Of a stretch of DNA of 64,000 nt, positions 51,384 through 58,343 are shown piece by piece; positions within the stretch are counted from its first letter, which is position 1, and each line of letters opens with the position of its first letter. The notes beneath the pieces were generated by a model that was given only the letters and a program-made list of their open reading frames with translations, was not told the DNA's origin and made no database searches. The position numbers and the translations under genes are program-made. The stretch spans positions 186,001-250,000 of the forward strand of contig NZ_JAQFFK010000001.1 of assembly GCF_027594145.1 (NCBI RefSeq), read 5' to 3'. This DNA comes from Methanococcoides alaskense. Its GTDB lineage: Archaea > Halobacteriota > Methanosarcinia > Methanosarcinales > Methanosarcinaceae.

Positions 51384-53258
51384 TCAATCTTCTTTTGGTA
51401 CTTTTATTGTGGGCCACGTTGGTTCCATACTTTTCAAACCTAATATCTCATGTACTTTTTTAAGGTTCAAGCGTGAAACATCTTGTTGTGTTCCATCATA
51501 CTTCACTTTAGTTGAAAATCTCCTTGTAACACTACCATCTTTTTTGTTTTCCTTACGATGAACTAAGATACCTTCATCAGCCCATTCTTTTTGTACAGTT
51601 GTACTATTATAACCAGATTCTCTGATTGCTCTCCTCAATTCTAAAGGAATTAGATCAATATATTCATCAGAGATCCATCCGGAGTGTAGCTGTTTTTGAC
51701 CTAAGCTTAAGTCTGGACGATTAGATCGACTATCTACAAAATTTTTAATATTGACTTGTATCCAGTCGTAGACACTTTGTAATGCTCTGTGTGAATACGA
51801 CTCAATAGGCGCATTTTCAACAATTTCTTCGAAGTATTTATTTGTTATAGCAAATGGATCGACAGTTTCAACTCCAATTTCTTCAAATATTTCTTCAATT
51901 AAGACACCTGCTGTCGTAATAGCTGCGAAAGTGTTAGAAAGTCTATCACCGACACTTGTATTCGTTTTGGTGAATTGGTTCTTTAAATCTGAAAATGTTT
52001 CGTCCCTTATGTTGTCCTTGTAATCGAAAATCTTTTTTATGAATGGTTCTACAAGATGCCCATAATTATCCTGCATAGTACGCTTTGCTAATTCTACCTC
52101 GTCTGGCAGATATCTCATATCACAATGCAGTTCGATTACTCTAACCAACTGACCTGTAAAACCATCGTTATCAGTGATGGCTTTTTCACCTGTCGTTAGA
52201 ACAACTGAATTCCAAGAACCACCTATAAGCAGGCCACCTTCTTTCTTTCCCCTTAACTTGCCCTTTCCGTTTGATATCATGTAAATAAGAGCTGTGAGCA
52301 TATCCTGATTTTTTTGCACGCTTGTTTCATCTAGATAAAAAGGTAAGTCGCAGAACAATTCTGCCATCTTTTCTGCACCCACTACTGTTGTATCAGCACT
52401 CCATTTCAAATCTTTTGGATTTCCAATAGCGCTAAACGCTACACTGGAGGTGGTTGTTTTACCTGTTGATGATTCGCCACTGTCATCTACAAAAAAGGAA
52501 TCGACGCCGACCAAATTAAGAATCATTGCAGACATGGCTGCATATATTTTAAATCGGACGATTGGTTCACTTAAAATTCCGTTCATACCTTTGATCCAGT
52601 TCTCAAAGGTCCCTTTTTTTGTCAAACCTTTTAAGGCAGCTCCTTCAACCATTTCTACAAGGTGTGTGGAATCCTTTGTGTATGCCCTATCACCGAATAC
52701 AAAACATTCATCAATAATTTTGGTTTTAGGCTTCCATCCATTTTTTTGAGCAACTATTATTTTGTCCAATTCATCATAGTTGAACTTCAAGCACTCAGCG
52801 AGATATTCATTTAAATCAGGAATAAACTTCAGAGTTATTATGAATCCTTTGTTAATCAACTCTTTTATACCATCATTACTAAGAGCCTTGACTTGTGGCA
52901 TACGTAATATCTTACATTCGTCGCGTAGTCTCTCAGCAAAGGTAATTTCAAGCCATTTATTTCCATCATCTATATTCATACCCATTCCTGTGATTGTGCA
53001 TGGAGAATGTGAAATTCTTGATGTGAAGTTTCCTGATTTTTTATTGTATTTTATTTTAAATAGACCTGTTTCTTTGCCTTCGAAATCCGTTGTTAAATAA
53101 TCAGAAGGGAGTAACTTGCCTGCATATATCTGAGATTTTGGAGAGTAATCCAGATGAGTGAGAGCATTTTCATCAGTGCTTTCAACTATGATGTCTACCT
53201 CAAATGATTTTCCTTCTTCCTTTGTAGTTTCAGTTTTGGAAACATGTCCATCATTCAT
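51384..53258 (-). CDS. DUF927 helicase-like replication protein
   Basis: A 624-residue protein of the DUF927 family, P-loop NTPases found as replicative helicase or primase-helicase parts of plasmids and viruses. Walker A region DSGESSTGKTTTS near residue 268, a conserved SFVAFSAIGNP-like segment after it, and LPFYLDETSVQKNQD as Walker B/sensor region. The C-terminal part (about 520-600) looks like a winged helix (VQKEWADEGILVHRKENKKDGS). It is last in a minus-strand run with two or more small genes, overlapping the 47-residue gene by four bases, and ends beside the iteron array, the usual layout of a Rep gene and its origin. Confidence 0.88.
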   Translation of the reverse strand: MNDGHVSKTETTKEEGKSFEVDIIVESTDENALTHLDYSPKSQIYAGKLLPSDYLTTDFEGKETGLFKIKYNKKSGNFTSRISHSPCTITGMGMNIDDGNKWLEITFAERLRDECKILRMPQVKALSNDGIKELINKGFIITLKFIPDLNEYLAECLKFNYDELDKIIVAQKNGWKPKTKIIDECFVFGDRAYTKDSTHLVEMVEGAALKGLTKKGTFENWIKGMNGILSEPIVRFKIYAAMSAMILNLVGVDSFFVDDSGESSTGKTTTSSVAFSAIGNPKDLKWSADTTVVGAEKMAELFCDLPFYLDETSVQKNQDMLTALIYMISNGKGKLRGKKEGGLLIGGSWNSVVLTTGEKAITDNDGFTGQLVRVIELHCDMRYLPDEVELAKRTMQDNYGHLVEPFIKKIFDYKDNIRDETFSDLKNQFTKTNTSVGDRLSNTFAAITTAGVLIEEIFEEIGVETVDPFAITNKYFEEIVENAPIESYSHRALQSVYDWIQVNIKNFVDSRSNRPDLSLGQKQLHSGWISDEYIDLIPLELRRAIRESGYNSTTVQKEWADEGILVHRKENKKDGSVTRRFSTKVKYDGTQQDVSRLNLKKVHEILGLKSMEPTWPTIKVPKED

Positions 53259-53398
53259 TGAATCACCTCCCCAAGATCTCTTAATCCAGAATGGATATGG
53301 CTAATTGCACCGATTTTGATACACTTGGATGTAAAATTATCAAAAAATAATGGTGGATTTGAAGTCACTGGATATCGTTTATTATTACTATTACTCAT
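53255..53398 (-). CDS. Small protein coupled to the DUF927 gene
   Basis: A 47-residue open frame beginning MSNSNNKRYPVTSNPPLFFDN and ending GLRDLGEVIQ. It overlaps both neighbours: ATG lies in the stop of the 117-residue gene upstream, and its own stop overlaps the DUF927 start (ATGA). Double overlap with coupled starts argues that it is translated. Function unknown. Confidence 0.6.
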   Translation of the reverse strand: MSNSNNKRYPVTSNPPLFFDNFTSKCIKIGAISHIHSGLRDLGEVIQ

Positions 53399-53744
53399 CA
53401 AATTCACCTTTTTTAATTATTTGATTAGTACCGATGTCATCTCCATCTTCTAAATCAGAACAAGGCATTATTTCATAGGTAACAGACTGATCAAGATAAA
53501 ATATCAATTGATCACACCTGTCCAATATCGAATAACACTCATCAATAAAGTCATTATATACTTCTATTATTTCGTTACGTTCTGAATCCTGTAAATCAGT
53601 TGCATTCTCAATCAAAGTTATCTTATGTTTATACTTTAAAATATCCTCAACAACATCATCAAAAATATTTGCTACATCATCAATTAGATTTAAAACTTCT
53701 GGCTTTGCTGTTCTTTCTATTAGATAATCACTTTTAATATCCAT
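53391..53744 (-). CDS. Acidic helical protein, unknown
   Basis: A 117-residue strongly acidic protein starting MDIKSDYLIERTAKPEV, predicted mostly helical (NLIDDVANIFDDVVEDILKYKHKITLIE) with no known motif. A slightly longer start at 53753 is possible. It is coupled to the 47-residue gene by overlap and so belongs to the replication operon. Confidence 0.65.
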   Translation of the reverse strand: MDIKSDYLIERTAKPEVLNLIDDVANIFDDVVEDILKYKHKITLIENATDLQDSERNEIIEVYNDFIDECYSILDRCDQLIFYLDQSVTYEIMPCSDLEDGDDIGTNQIIKKGEFDE

Positions 53745-53946
53745 CTTTATCACTTTTTATTTTTTTTAAAACTAGCAAGACCATTGATGGATTTTAGAAA
53801 TTACAGGCATATCAAAAATATTATATACAAGATATTACTAACTATAAGATGCTACTCAAATAGAAGGAAATGTTATTTCTAAAACCCTCAGGTCTACTAG
53901 TGTTGGTTTTTTAAATATTTCTTTTATTCTTTATTTACAAGCTAAA

Positions 53947-54162
53947 TTATTCTACCACGTCTTCTAGCAGTTCATCTATCTTTTGAGAATGCACTTCTAA
54001 AATCATATGTTTTAAGAATAGCTCCAATGCTTTCTTACAAGGAACACAAACTTTAGCATAACCATTGCATTTAGATATTTGACCAACGTCATTTGAAATT
54101 GATACTTCTATTTCTATTTCTACATCATTTGAAAATAACACTTTCTCATTTTGTTTACTCAT
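53947..54162 (-). CDS. Small protein, unknown
   Basis: A 71-residue protein beginning MSKQNEKVLFSNDVEIEIEVS, with two Cys in VCVPCKK and an amphipathic C-terminal helix. The start at 54162 is chosen over 54171 because the two read equally well and the shorter start keeps GGTGAATAAAATG as ribosome site. Separated by 190 AT-rich bases from the next small gene downstream. Confidence 0.5.
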   Translation of the reverse strand: MSKQNEKVLFSNDVEIEIEVSISNDVGQISKCNGYAKVCVPCKKALELFLKHMILEVHSQKIDELLEDVVE

Positions 54163-54191
54163 TTTATTCACCTATTTTTGTATTTTTAACG

Positions 54192-54380
54192 TTAAACTAA
54201 TCCTCTTTTCTTTTTCACATCTTCTAATGAGATTTTACCGTCTTTTATATCCTTCATAATCTCATTGAATTGTGATTGCGCTTTTTGTTCAATCTTCTTC
54301 ACCAATTGAAATGATTTGGGCATATGATTATAGATTTCCTCATCAAATTCCAATGATTCATTTAAATTAATCTCTTTCAT
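54192..54380 (-). CDS. Small acidic protein, unknown
   Basis: A 62-residue protein beginning MKEINLNESLEFDEEIYNHMP, predicted helical, ending VKKKRGLV. It is the first minus-strand gene of the replication-side run and faces the divergent regulator across 240 bases. Function unknown; it could be an antitoxin-like or accessory protein. Confidence 0.5.
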   Translation of the reverse strand: MKEINLNESLEFDEEIYNHMPKSFQLVKKIEQKAQSQFNEIMKDIKDGKISLEDVKKKRGLV

Positions 54381-54564
54381 ATTATCTCTCTTTGTATATT
54401 ATTTAAATTCAATTTTAATTATGTTTTTTCGACTGTTTTTTTGATTCAAATTGTAAATTGTACCTTAACCATTCAATGATCGGGCACTTGTAGTCCAATT
54501 GTTTTTTTCTGTTAGTTCATCAAATCCCTCCATTCAAATAGTTAGAATTAAACAAAAATAATAA

Positions 54565-54604
54565 GGTATTTATACCATATATTTAGTACTATAACTGTAC
54601 TAAA
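54565..54604. promoter_or_regulatory. Two palindromes in a divergent promoter
   Basis: GGTATTTATACC (54565-54576) and TTTAGTAC...GTACTAAA (54582-54589 and 54597-54604, seven-base spacer) bracket a TATA-like ATATATTT. They lie 20-60 bases before the regulator start and are plausible operators for it and for the divergent small genes. Confidence 0.5.
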
Positions 54605-54623
54605 TAAAAAAAGAGATGTAGGT

Positions 54624-55355
54624 ATGGTTGATAAAATATACACAAAAAAGTGTGAGATGGTCTATAGTTGTATACCTGAGGATGGATCTCCAATTAGATA
54701 TAACCGATTACATGAAAAAATAACAGAAGAACTCCAGTCTCAAAATGAAATAAAAAAAACAATGAGTAAGTCAACATTATCAGATTGTCTGAAAAAAATA
54801 ATTAATATAAACCTTGTAGAAAAAAAGAAGCTAAAGGGAATAAGAGGAAATCCTGTAGAATACAGGCGAAATAAAAAATATGATTTTTATGACGAAGATG
54901 AAAGAAGAGTTAATCCAGAAAATGTAGAAGAATCGCAATACCTTATGATAAGCATGGAATTAAGTAACATAATTAAAAATCTGATAAAAGAGTTATATTT
55001 ATATTCAAAAGATAATGATGAAATCGTATATAAGAAACGCTATAGTATGTATTTATCTGTTGATATACTCCCCCGTCTTATGAAGCTACTTAACTATGTG
55101 GAAAATGAAAATAAAATGAACGATGATGTATATCGCTGTCTTTTTGGAGACCATGATTTTTCAATGAGAGAAAAATCGTATGAAAATCTGTATGTTACGA
55201 AACTTAATAATATGATAGTAAATTCATCATCTTGGAAGTCAAAAGCAAATCTACAAAGTAAGCTAGAAAAAATGAGTAATATAGAAATCATGCTTGAATA
55301 CAAATATAAAGATGAATATGGCTATCAAGATATTGAAAAAATACTTCCACATTAA
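54624..55355 (+). CDS. Winged-helix regulator of the element
   Basis: A 243-residue protein with an N-terminal winged helix (about residues 10-80: RYNRLHEKITEEL...KSTLSDCLKKIININLVEKKKLKGIRGNPVEYR) and a helical C-terminal region rich in Tyr, Lys and Asn. The base composition is very AT-rich, like the rest of the replication half. Palindromes just upstream suggest autoregulation. It lies between the replication genes and the integrase, a common place for a copy-number or integration regulator. Confidence 0.7.
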   Translation: MVDKIYTKKCEMVYSCIPEDGSPIRYNRLHEKITEELQSQNEIKKTMSKSTLSDCLKKIININLVEKKKLKGIRGNPVEYRRNKKYDFYDEDERRVNPENVEESQYLMISMELSNIIKNLIKELYLYSKDNDEIVYKKRYSMYLSVDILPRLMKLLNYVENENKMNDDVYRCLFGDHDFSMREKSYENLYVTKLNNMIVNSSSWKSKANLQSKLEKMSNIEIMLEYKYKDEYGYQDIEKILPH

Positions 55356-55468
55356 TTAAAATGATATATGAACCTATAAGAAAATTAAGGTTTGGATTTT
55401 ACACAATATAAACAAAAACCGTTATTTAGAATTAATATTGATTTATTGTCCAAACCAATTACCTAAAA

Positions 55469-56599
55469 TTATTTCATATTTTGCAGCATTTCATTAATTC
55501 GTGATTCAACTAGTTCATTAACCTGTGCTTCAACAAATTTAGACAACTTATTATCAGTCAGTTTAAATTCGGAATCCAGTTTTATTGCAGTATCCATATC
55601 TAATACCATTGAACAACTACTACAATATTTTGCATCATGTGGGTTTTTCGTCTTACATCGAGGACATTTAATTGGTTTAAGCACTTCCTTCTTCTTTTCC
55701 ACATCATCCTCAATAATCCCATTTATTGCCAATAATTTATTCTCAACATCATCACCTGACAAGTGAATATAAACTGCAGGCATTTTAGAATCGGCTTCCC
55801 ATCCTGCAAAAATTCTCAACTCCATCTCTTTAAACCCTTGTTTCACCAATTCAGTTAATCTTCCATGTCTCAGAGCATGAGGATGAACATTCTTTTTTAG
55901 ACCTGCATTCTCCGCATTTGTTTTAAGCATATTTTGAACTGTGCGTATATCTAAACTTTTAGGTTCAGCCCCATAATTGCGACTTGTGACAAATAAAGGT
56001 GCATCAGGGTTATCACGGAATGGATGCTGATTGATCCATGCTTGTAAATCAGGCACCGAATCAATAAGCCTCAATTTTCTCATCCCAGTTTTGCCATTAA
56101 CGATTATAGAACAGCCATGTCTGTCAAATTGAACGTTTTTTATATTTAAACTAAGAATCTCATTAGCACGAGCTGCACTATCCCACAGCATCATAACTAT
56201 TGCACGATCGCGTTGTGTTTTGCAGGTTTCGACCAGTTTTTTAACATCTTCCTGCACAATAAGTTCATCCACAGGTAGATTGTTTTTAGGAGATCTTGTT
56301 TTAATTCCATCAAAAAAATCATTGTCAGGAGAGAACCACTTAAAAAAAAGCCTTAGGTCAACGACATCATTATGGACAGTCTTAGGTTTATTATTTTGGC
56401 GACGGTATAGGATATAATCTTCAATGTCAGATTTTGTAATTTTGTCTAAATTTTTTCCTTCATGGAATTTTAAAAACGTATAAACTTTCCAAAGTTTAGT
56501 ATTAATAGTACTATCTTTAAAATTGTTGAGCTTAAGGTGCCTTTTATATGATTTAAACGTTTCAGCATTATTTCCTGTAAAATCGGGTGCATATTTCAT
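55469..56599 (-). CDS. Tyrosine integrase with C-terminal zinc ribbon
   Basis: A 376-residue tyrosine recombinase. SAM-like DNA-binding domain at residues 1-90, catalytic domain with Arg in SAARANEIL (144), Lys in GKTGMRKL (170), HPHALRHGRLT (His-x-x-Arg, 241-244), Trp in GWEADS (267) and nucleophile Tyr in AVYIHLS (277). After the catalytic domain comes a zinc ribbon CPRC...CSSC (about 308-327) and a helical tail. ATG at 56599 is preferred to an earlier ATG at 56638 in a poor context. It lies 58 bases from the right attachment core and is intact (not split by integration), so the element could still excise. Confidence 0.93.
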   Translation of the reverse strand: MKYAPDFTGNNAETFKSYKRHLKLNNFKDSTINTKLWKVYTFLKFHEGKNLDKITKSDIEDYILYRRQNNKPKTVHNDVVDLRLFFKWFSPDNDFFDGIKTRSPKNNLPVDELIVQEDVKKLVETCKTQRDRAIVMMLWDSAARANEILSLNIKNVQFDRHGCSIIVNGKTGMRKLRLIDSVPDLQAWINQHPFRDNPDAPLFVTSRNYGAEPKSLDIRTVQNMLKTNAENAGLKKNVHPHALRHGRLTELVKQGFKEMELRIFAGWEADSKMPAVYIHLSGDDVENKLLAINGIIEDDVEKKKEVLKPIKCPRCKTKNPHDAKYCSSCSMVLDMDTAIKLDSEFKLTDNKLSKFVEAQVNELVESRINEMLQNMK

Positions 56600-56656
56600 A
56601 CATTTAATATGTATTAAATACATATATATATTTTGCAATATTACGTGACCCTCTAA

Positions 56657-56671
56657 GCAGGGCTTAGGACC
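56657..56671 (+). repeat. Right attachment core
   Basis: GCAGGGCTTAGGACC, identical to 33698-33712. Confidence 0.85.
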
Positions 56672-56713
56672 CTGTCTCGTAGGAGTTCGTGCGTTCGAAT
56701 CGCACCTCCCGCA
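56657..56713 (+). pseudogene. 3' half of the split tRNA-Leu (TAG)
   Basis: Core GCAGGGCTTAGGACC is followed by the rest of a tRNA-Leu: CTGTCTCGTAGGAG, T arm GTGCGTTCGAATCGCAC and acceptor CTCCCGC plus A. It lacks acceptor 5' strand and D arm, which are at 33670. It has no promoter of its own. Confidence 0.85.
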
Positions 56714-57050
56714 CTATTTTGTTTTAGATGTTTGTAGCAAGATCACATCTGAATATGTATATTACATTCAATATGGCTATTAGAATTAAAGCTATTATTA
56801 TGAGCTCAAATCCTCCTGATAGCTCGGACATGAGCGACACTGGCAGGAATAGCAGTAGATTCACTACTGACTTTTGTAGTGTATTGGTACCTATCAAAGA
56901 AAGGTAAGATCATTCACAAGTATAAATTAGCTGCCTCAATGGATGTGAATTGATCTATAGTGGAAATATGGATCAACACACAAATGTATTTATGTAACAA
57001 TTGTGTATGATGATTATACATGACCAATTAGCTAGATGGAGGAATCAATA
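56714..57050. other. Intergenic region with a possible small membrane ORF
   Basis: About 340 bases. On the minus strand 56724-56864 (GTG start) or 56724-56831 (ATG start) encodes MSELSGGFELIIIALILIAILNVIYIF and a short tail, a plausible small membrane protein, but without a clear ribosome site. GGAGG at 57039-57043 near the right edge belongs to the antitoxin. Confidence 0.3.
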
Positions 57051-57284
57051 ATGCGACTGTCGATCAATAAAAGGAACCGCAGAACACGGGAAGTTGATAA
57101 TATCGTGAAAGTCGCGAGGGCAGCATCCTCTAGTGCGAAACAAAATGCATTTAGTCATGGGATATCAGTAGCAAGACAACAGGGTGAAAACATTGTTATG
57201 TTGCATCCAGATGGAAGTACTGATGTCATTAAGAGAATTGAAAATAGTCCTGTAACACTAAACAAAAAACGATACTACATATGA
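57051..57284 (+). CDS. Probable antitoxin of a zeta-like pair
   Basis: A 77-residue basic protein beginning MRLSINKRNRRTREVDN with a helical middle and GENIVMLHPDGSTDVIKRIE near the end. GGAGG at 57039-57043 precedes the ATG; a start at 57036 would lie over that site. Its stop overlaps the start of the zeta-like toxin (ATGA), the usual layout of a toxin-antitoxin pair. Assignment rests on this place. Confidence 0.6.
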   Translation: MRLSINKRNRRTREVDNIVKVARAASSSAKQNAFSHGISVARQQGENIVMLHPDGSTDVIKRIENSPVTLNKKRYYI

Positions 57285-58003
57285 AGCAACGTATGAGGGT
57301 ATTTGCAGGACCAAATTGATCTGGTAAAACTGCAATTGTTAGTGAATTTATTGAAAAAAGGGATGAACTGATCGATCCTAATCGGCATGTTAATCCGGAT
57401 GAACTTAATTTATTGGATGTTCTCAATTTTGATAGCTTTGGAGTAAAAGTTGACGAGGGCGATTTTCGAGATTTTGTACTCCAGTATCATTTTTATGAAA
57501 AACTTGGCATTACCATTCAAGATCTTAAAATTAAAGACAACTGTTTTTACATAAATAAAAAAAGTTCATATATGGGTGCAATGTTATCGGATTATCTTAG
57601 ACAGTGCCTCATAAAAACAAACGAACGTTTATTTTCGTTTGAAACAGTTTTATCACACCCATCAAAAATAGATTTTCTCAAGGATGCAAAAAAACTCGGT
57701 TGGGATGTCTATTTGTATTATGTAAGTACAAACGACCTTGAAATTAATTGTGTTCGTGTGGCACAACGAGTGCAAATGGGTGGTCACGATGTTCCTCGTG
57801 AAAAGATATATGATCGGTACACAAAGGCCAACAATAATTTATTTGAGGTTTTAAAGCACTGTCGTAGGGCATATATTTTCGACAATTCTGAAGAAATGGA
57901 ATTAATAGCTAAAAAAAATCCTGATGGTTCATTGGATCTATTGGTGGATTATCTTACTCCAAGTTGGTTTAATGAGTGTGTTCTCTCCAAATTAATTGAG
58001 TGA
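57281..58003 (+). pseudogene. Zeta-like P-loop kinase toxin with UGA in the Walker A motif
   Basis: From ATG 57281 one frame runs 241 codons and reads MRVFAGPN, stop, SGKTAIVSEFIE. The stop is TGA at 57317-57319 where Gly is expected in GPNGSGKT; one base change (GGA to TGA) explains it. The rest is intact: DPNRHVNPDELN, FSFETVLSHPSKIDFL (substrate-binding Glu/Thr region), the lid VAQRVQMGGHDVPREKI, and a C-terminal helix. Re-initiation at 57413 would lose the P-loop. It is therefore a disarmed toxin with its antitoxin kept. Family is zeta/PezT-like ATPase. Confidence 0.85.
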
Positions 58004-58042
58004 TGGTTATGTCGATATTTGAATTCAATTGAAACAAAACTG

Positions 58043-58059
58043 AGGATTTCTACAAAGCC
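58043..58059. repeat. Solo inverted-repeat end
   Basis: AGGATTTCTACAAAGCC, matching the ends of the MITE-like repeat at 47421-47484 (16 of 17 with the right end). No transposase is adjacent. It marks an insertion sequence scar at the junction with the RuBisCO remnant. Confidence 0.5.
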
Positions 58060-58097
58060 GATATTAGATTCTTAAATTTCTGAATAAAAAAGGTTTG

Positions 58098-58129
58098 ATC
58101 TCTACACATTCAGATATCCGTGTAGAGAT
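58098..58129 (-). terminator. Copy of the RuBisCO terminator
   Basis: ATCTCTACA and TGTAGAGAT (58098-58106, 58121-58129) form the same nine-base stem as at 60426-60457. It serves no intact gene here. Confidence 0.6.
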
Positions 58130-58142
58130 CATTTTTGTACAA

Positions 58143-58310
58143 TTATCTATCAAATATAACGATTGCTTCTGCCAGTTCTTATGGTCCTGACATATTCCTC
58201 AATGTCCATTCCCTGAAGATATACATCACATGTCTGGACAAGTGCCTTTGCACCGGACTGTGTGCCTCCGAGTTGGAAATGTACGCCTGAACCTATGGTC
58301 GTGATGAATA
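58143..58310 (-). pseudogene. RuBisCO 3'-end remnant
   Basis: The minus strand reads FITTIGSGVHFQLGGTQSGAKALVQTCD, VYLQGMDIEEYV, then a shifted tail, closely matching the last ~55 codons of the intact RuBisCO at 60471. Changes include HSHPGG to HFQLGG in the phosphate-binding loop and a frameshift near the end. With the terminator copy it shows that about 225 bases (58085-58310) are duplicated from 60410-60640. Confidence 0.85.
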
Positions 58311-58343
58311 CAAAAAAAATTAGAAAGATTGTTTATCAATCAA

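Larger units (their letters stand above)
33698..56671. mobile_element. Integrated element of about 23 kb in tRNA-Leu
   Basis: Bounded by a 15-base direct repeat (33698-33712 and 56657-56671) lying in the anticodon stem-loop of a tRNA-Leu gene whose 5' part is left and 3' part is right. A tyrosine integrase begins 58 bases from the right end. Cargo: a replacement tRNA-Leu, a five-gene defence operon, a decayed segment, a serine recombinase, an Abi-alpha-like protein, an iteron array, a DUF927 helicase with small genes, and a regulator. The defence cassette looks richer in G+C than the very AT-rich replication half, so the element is a mosaic. No capsid or conjugation gene was seen, so it is an integrative plasmid-like element. 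Confidence 0.85.

Noticed and set aside
57317-57319. UGA in the zeta-like gene as selenocysteine or tryptophan
   Set aside because: The position is an invariant Gly of the P-loop, and I know of no selenocysteine use in Methanosarcinaceae; a nonsense change is simpler.
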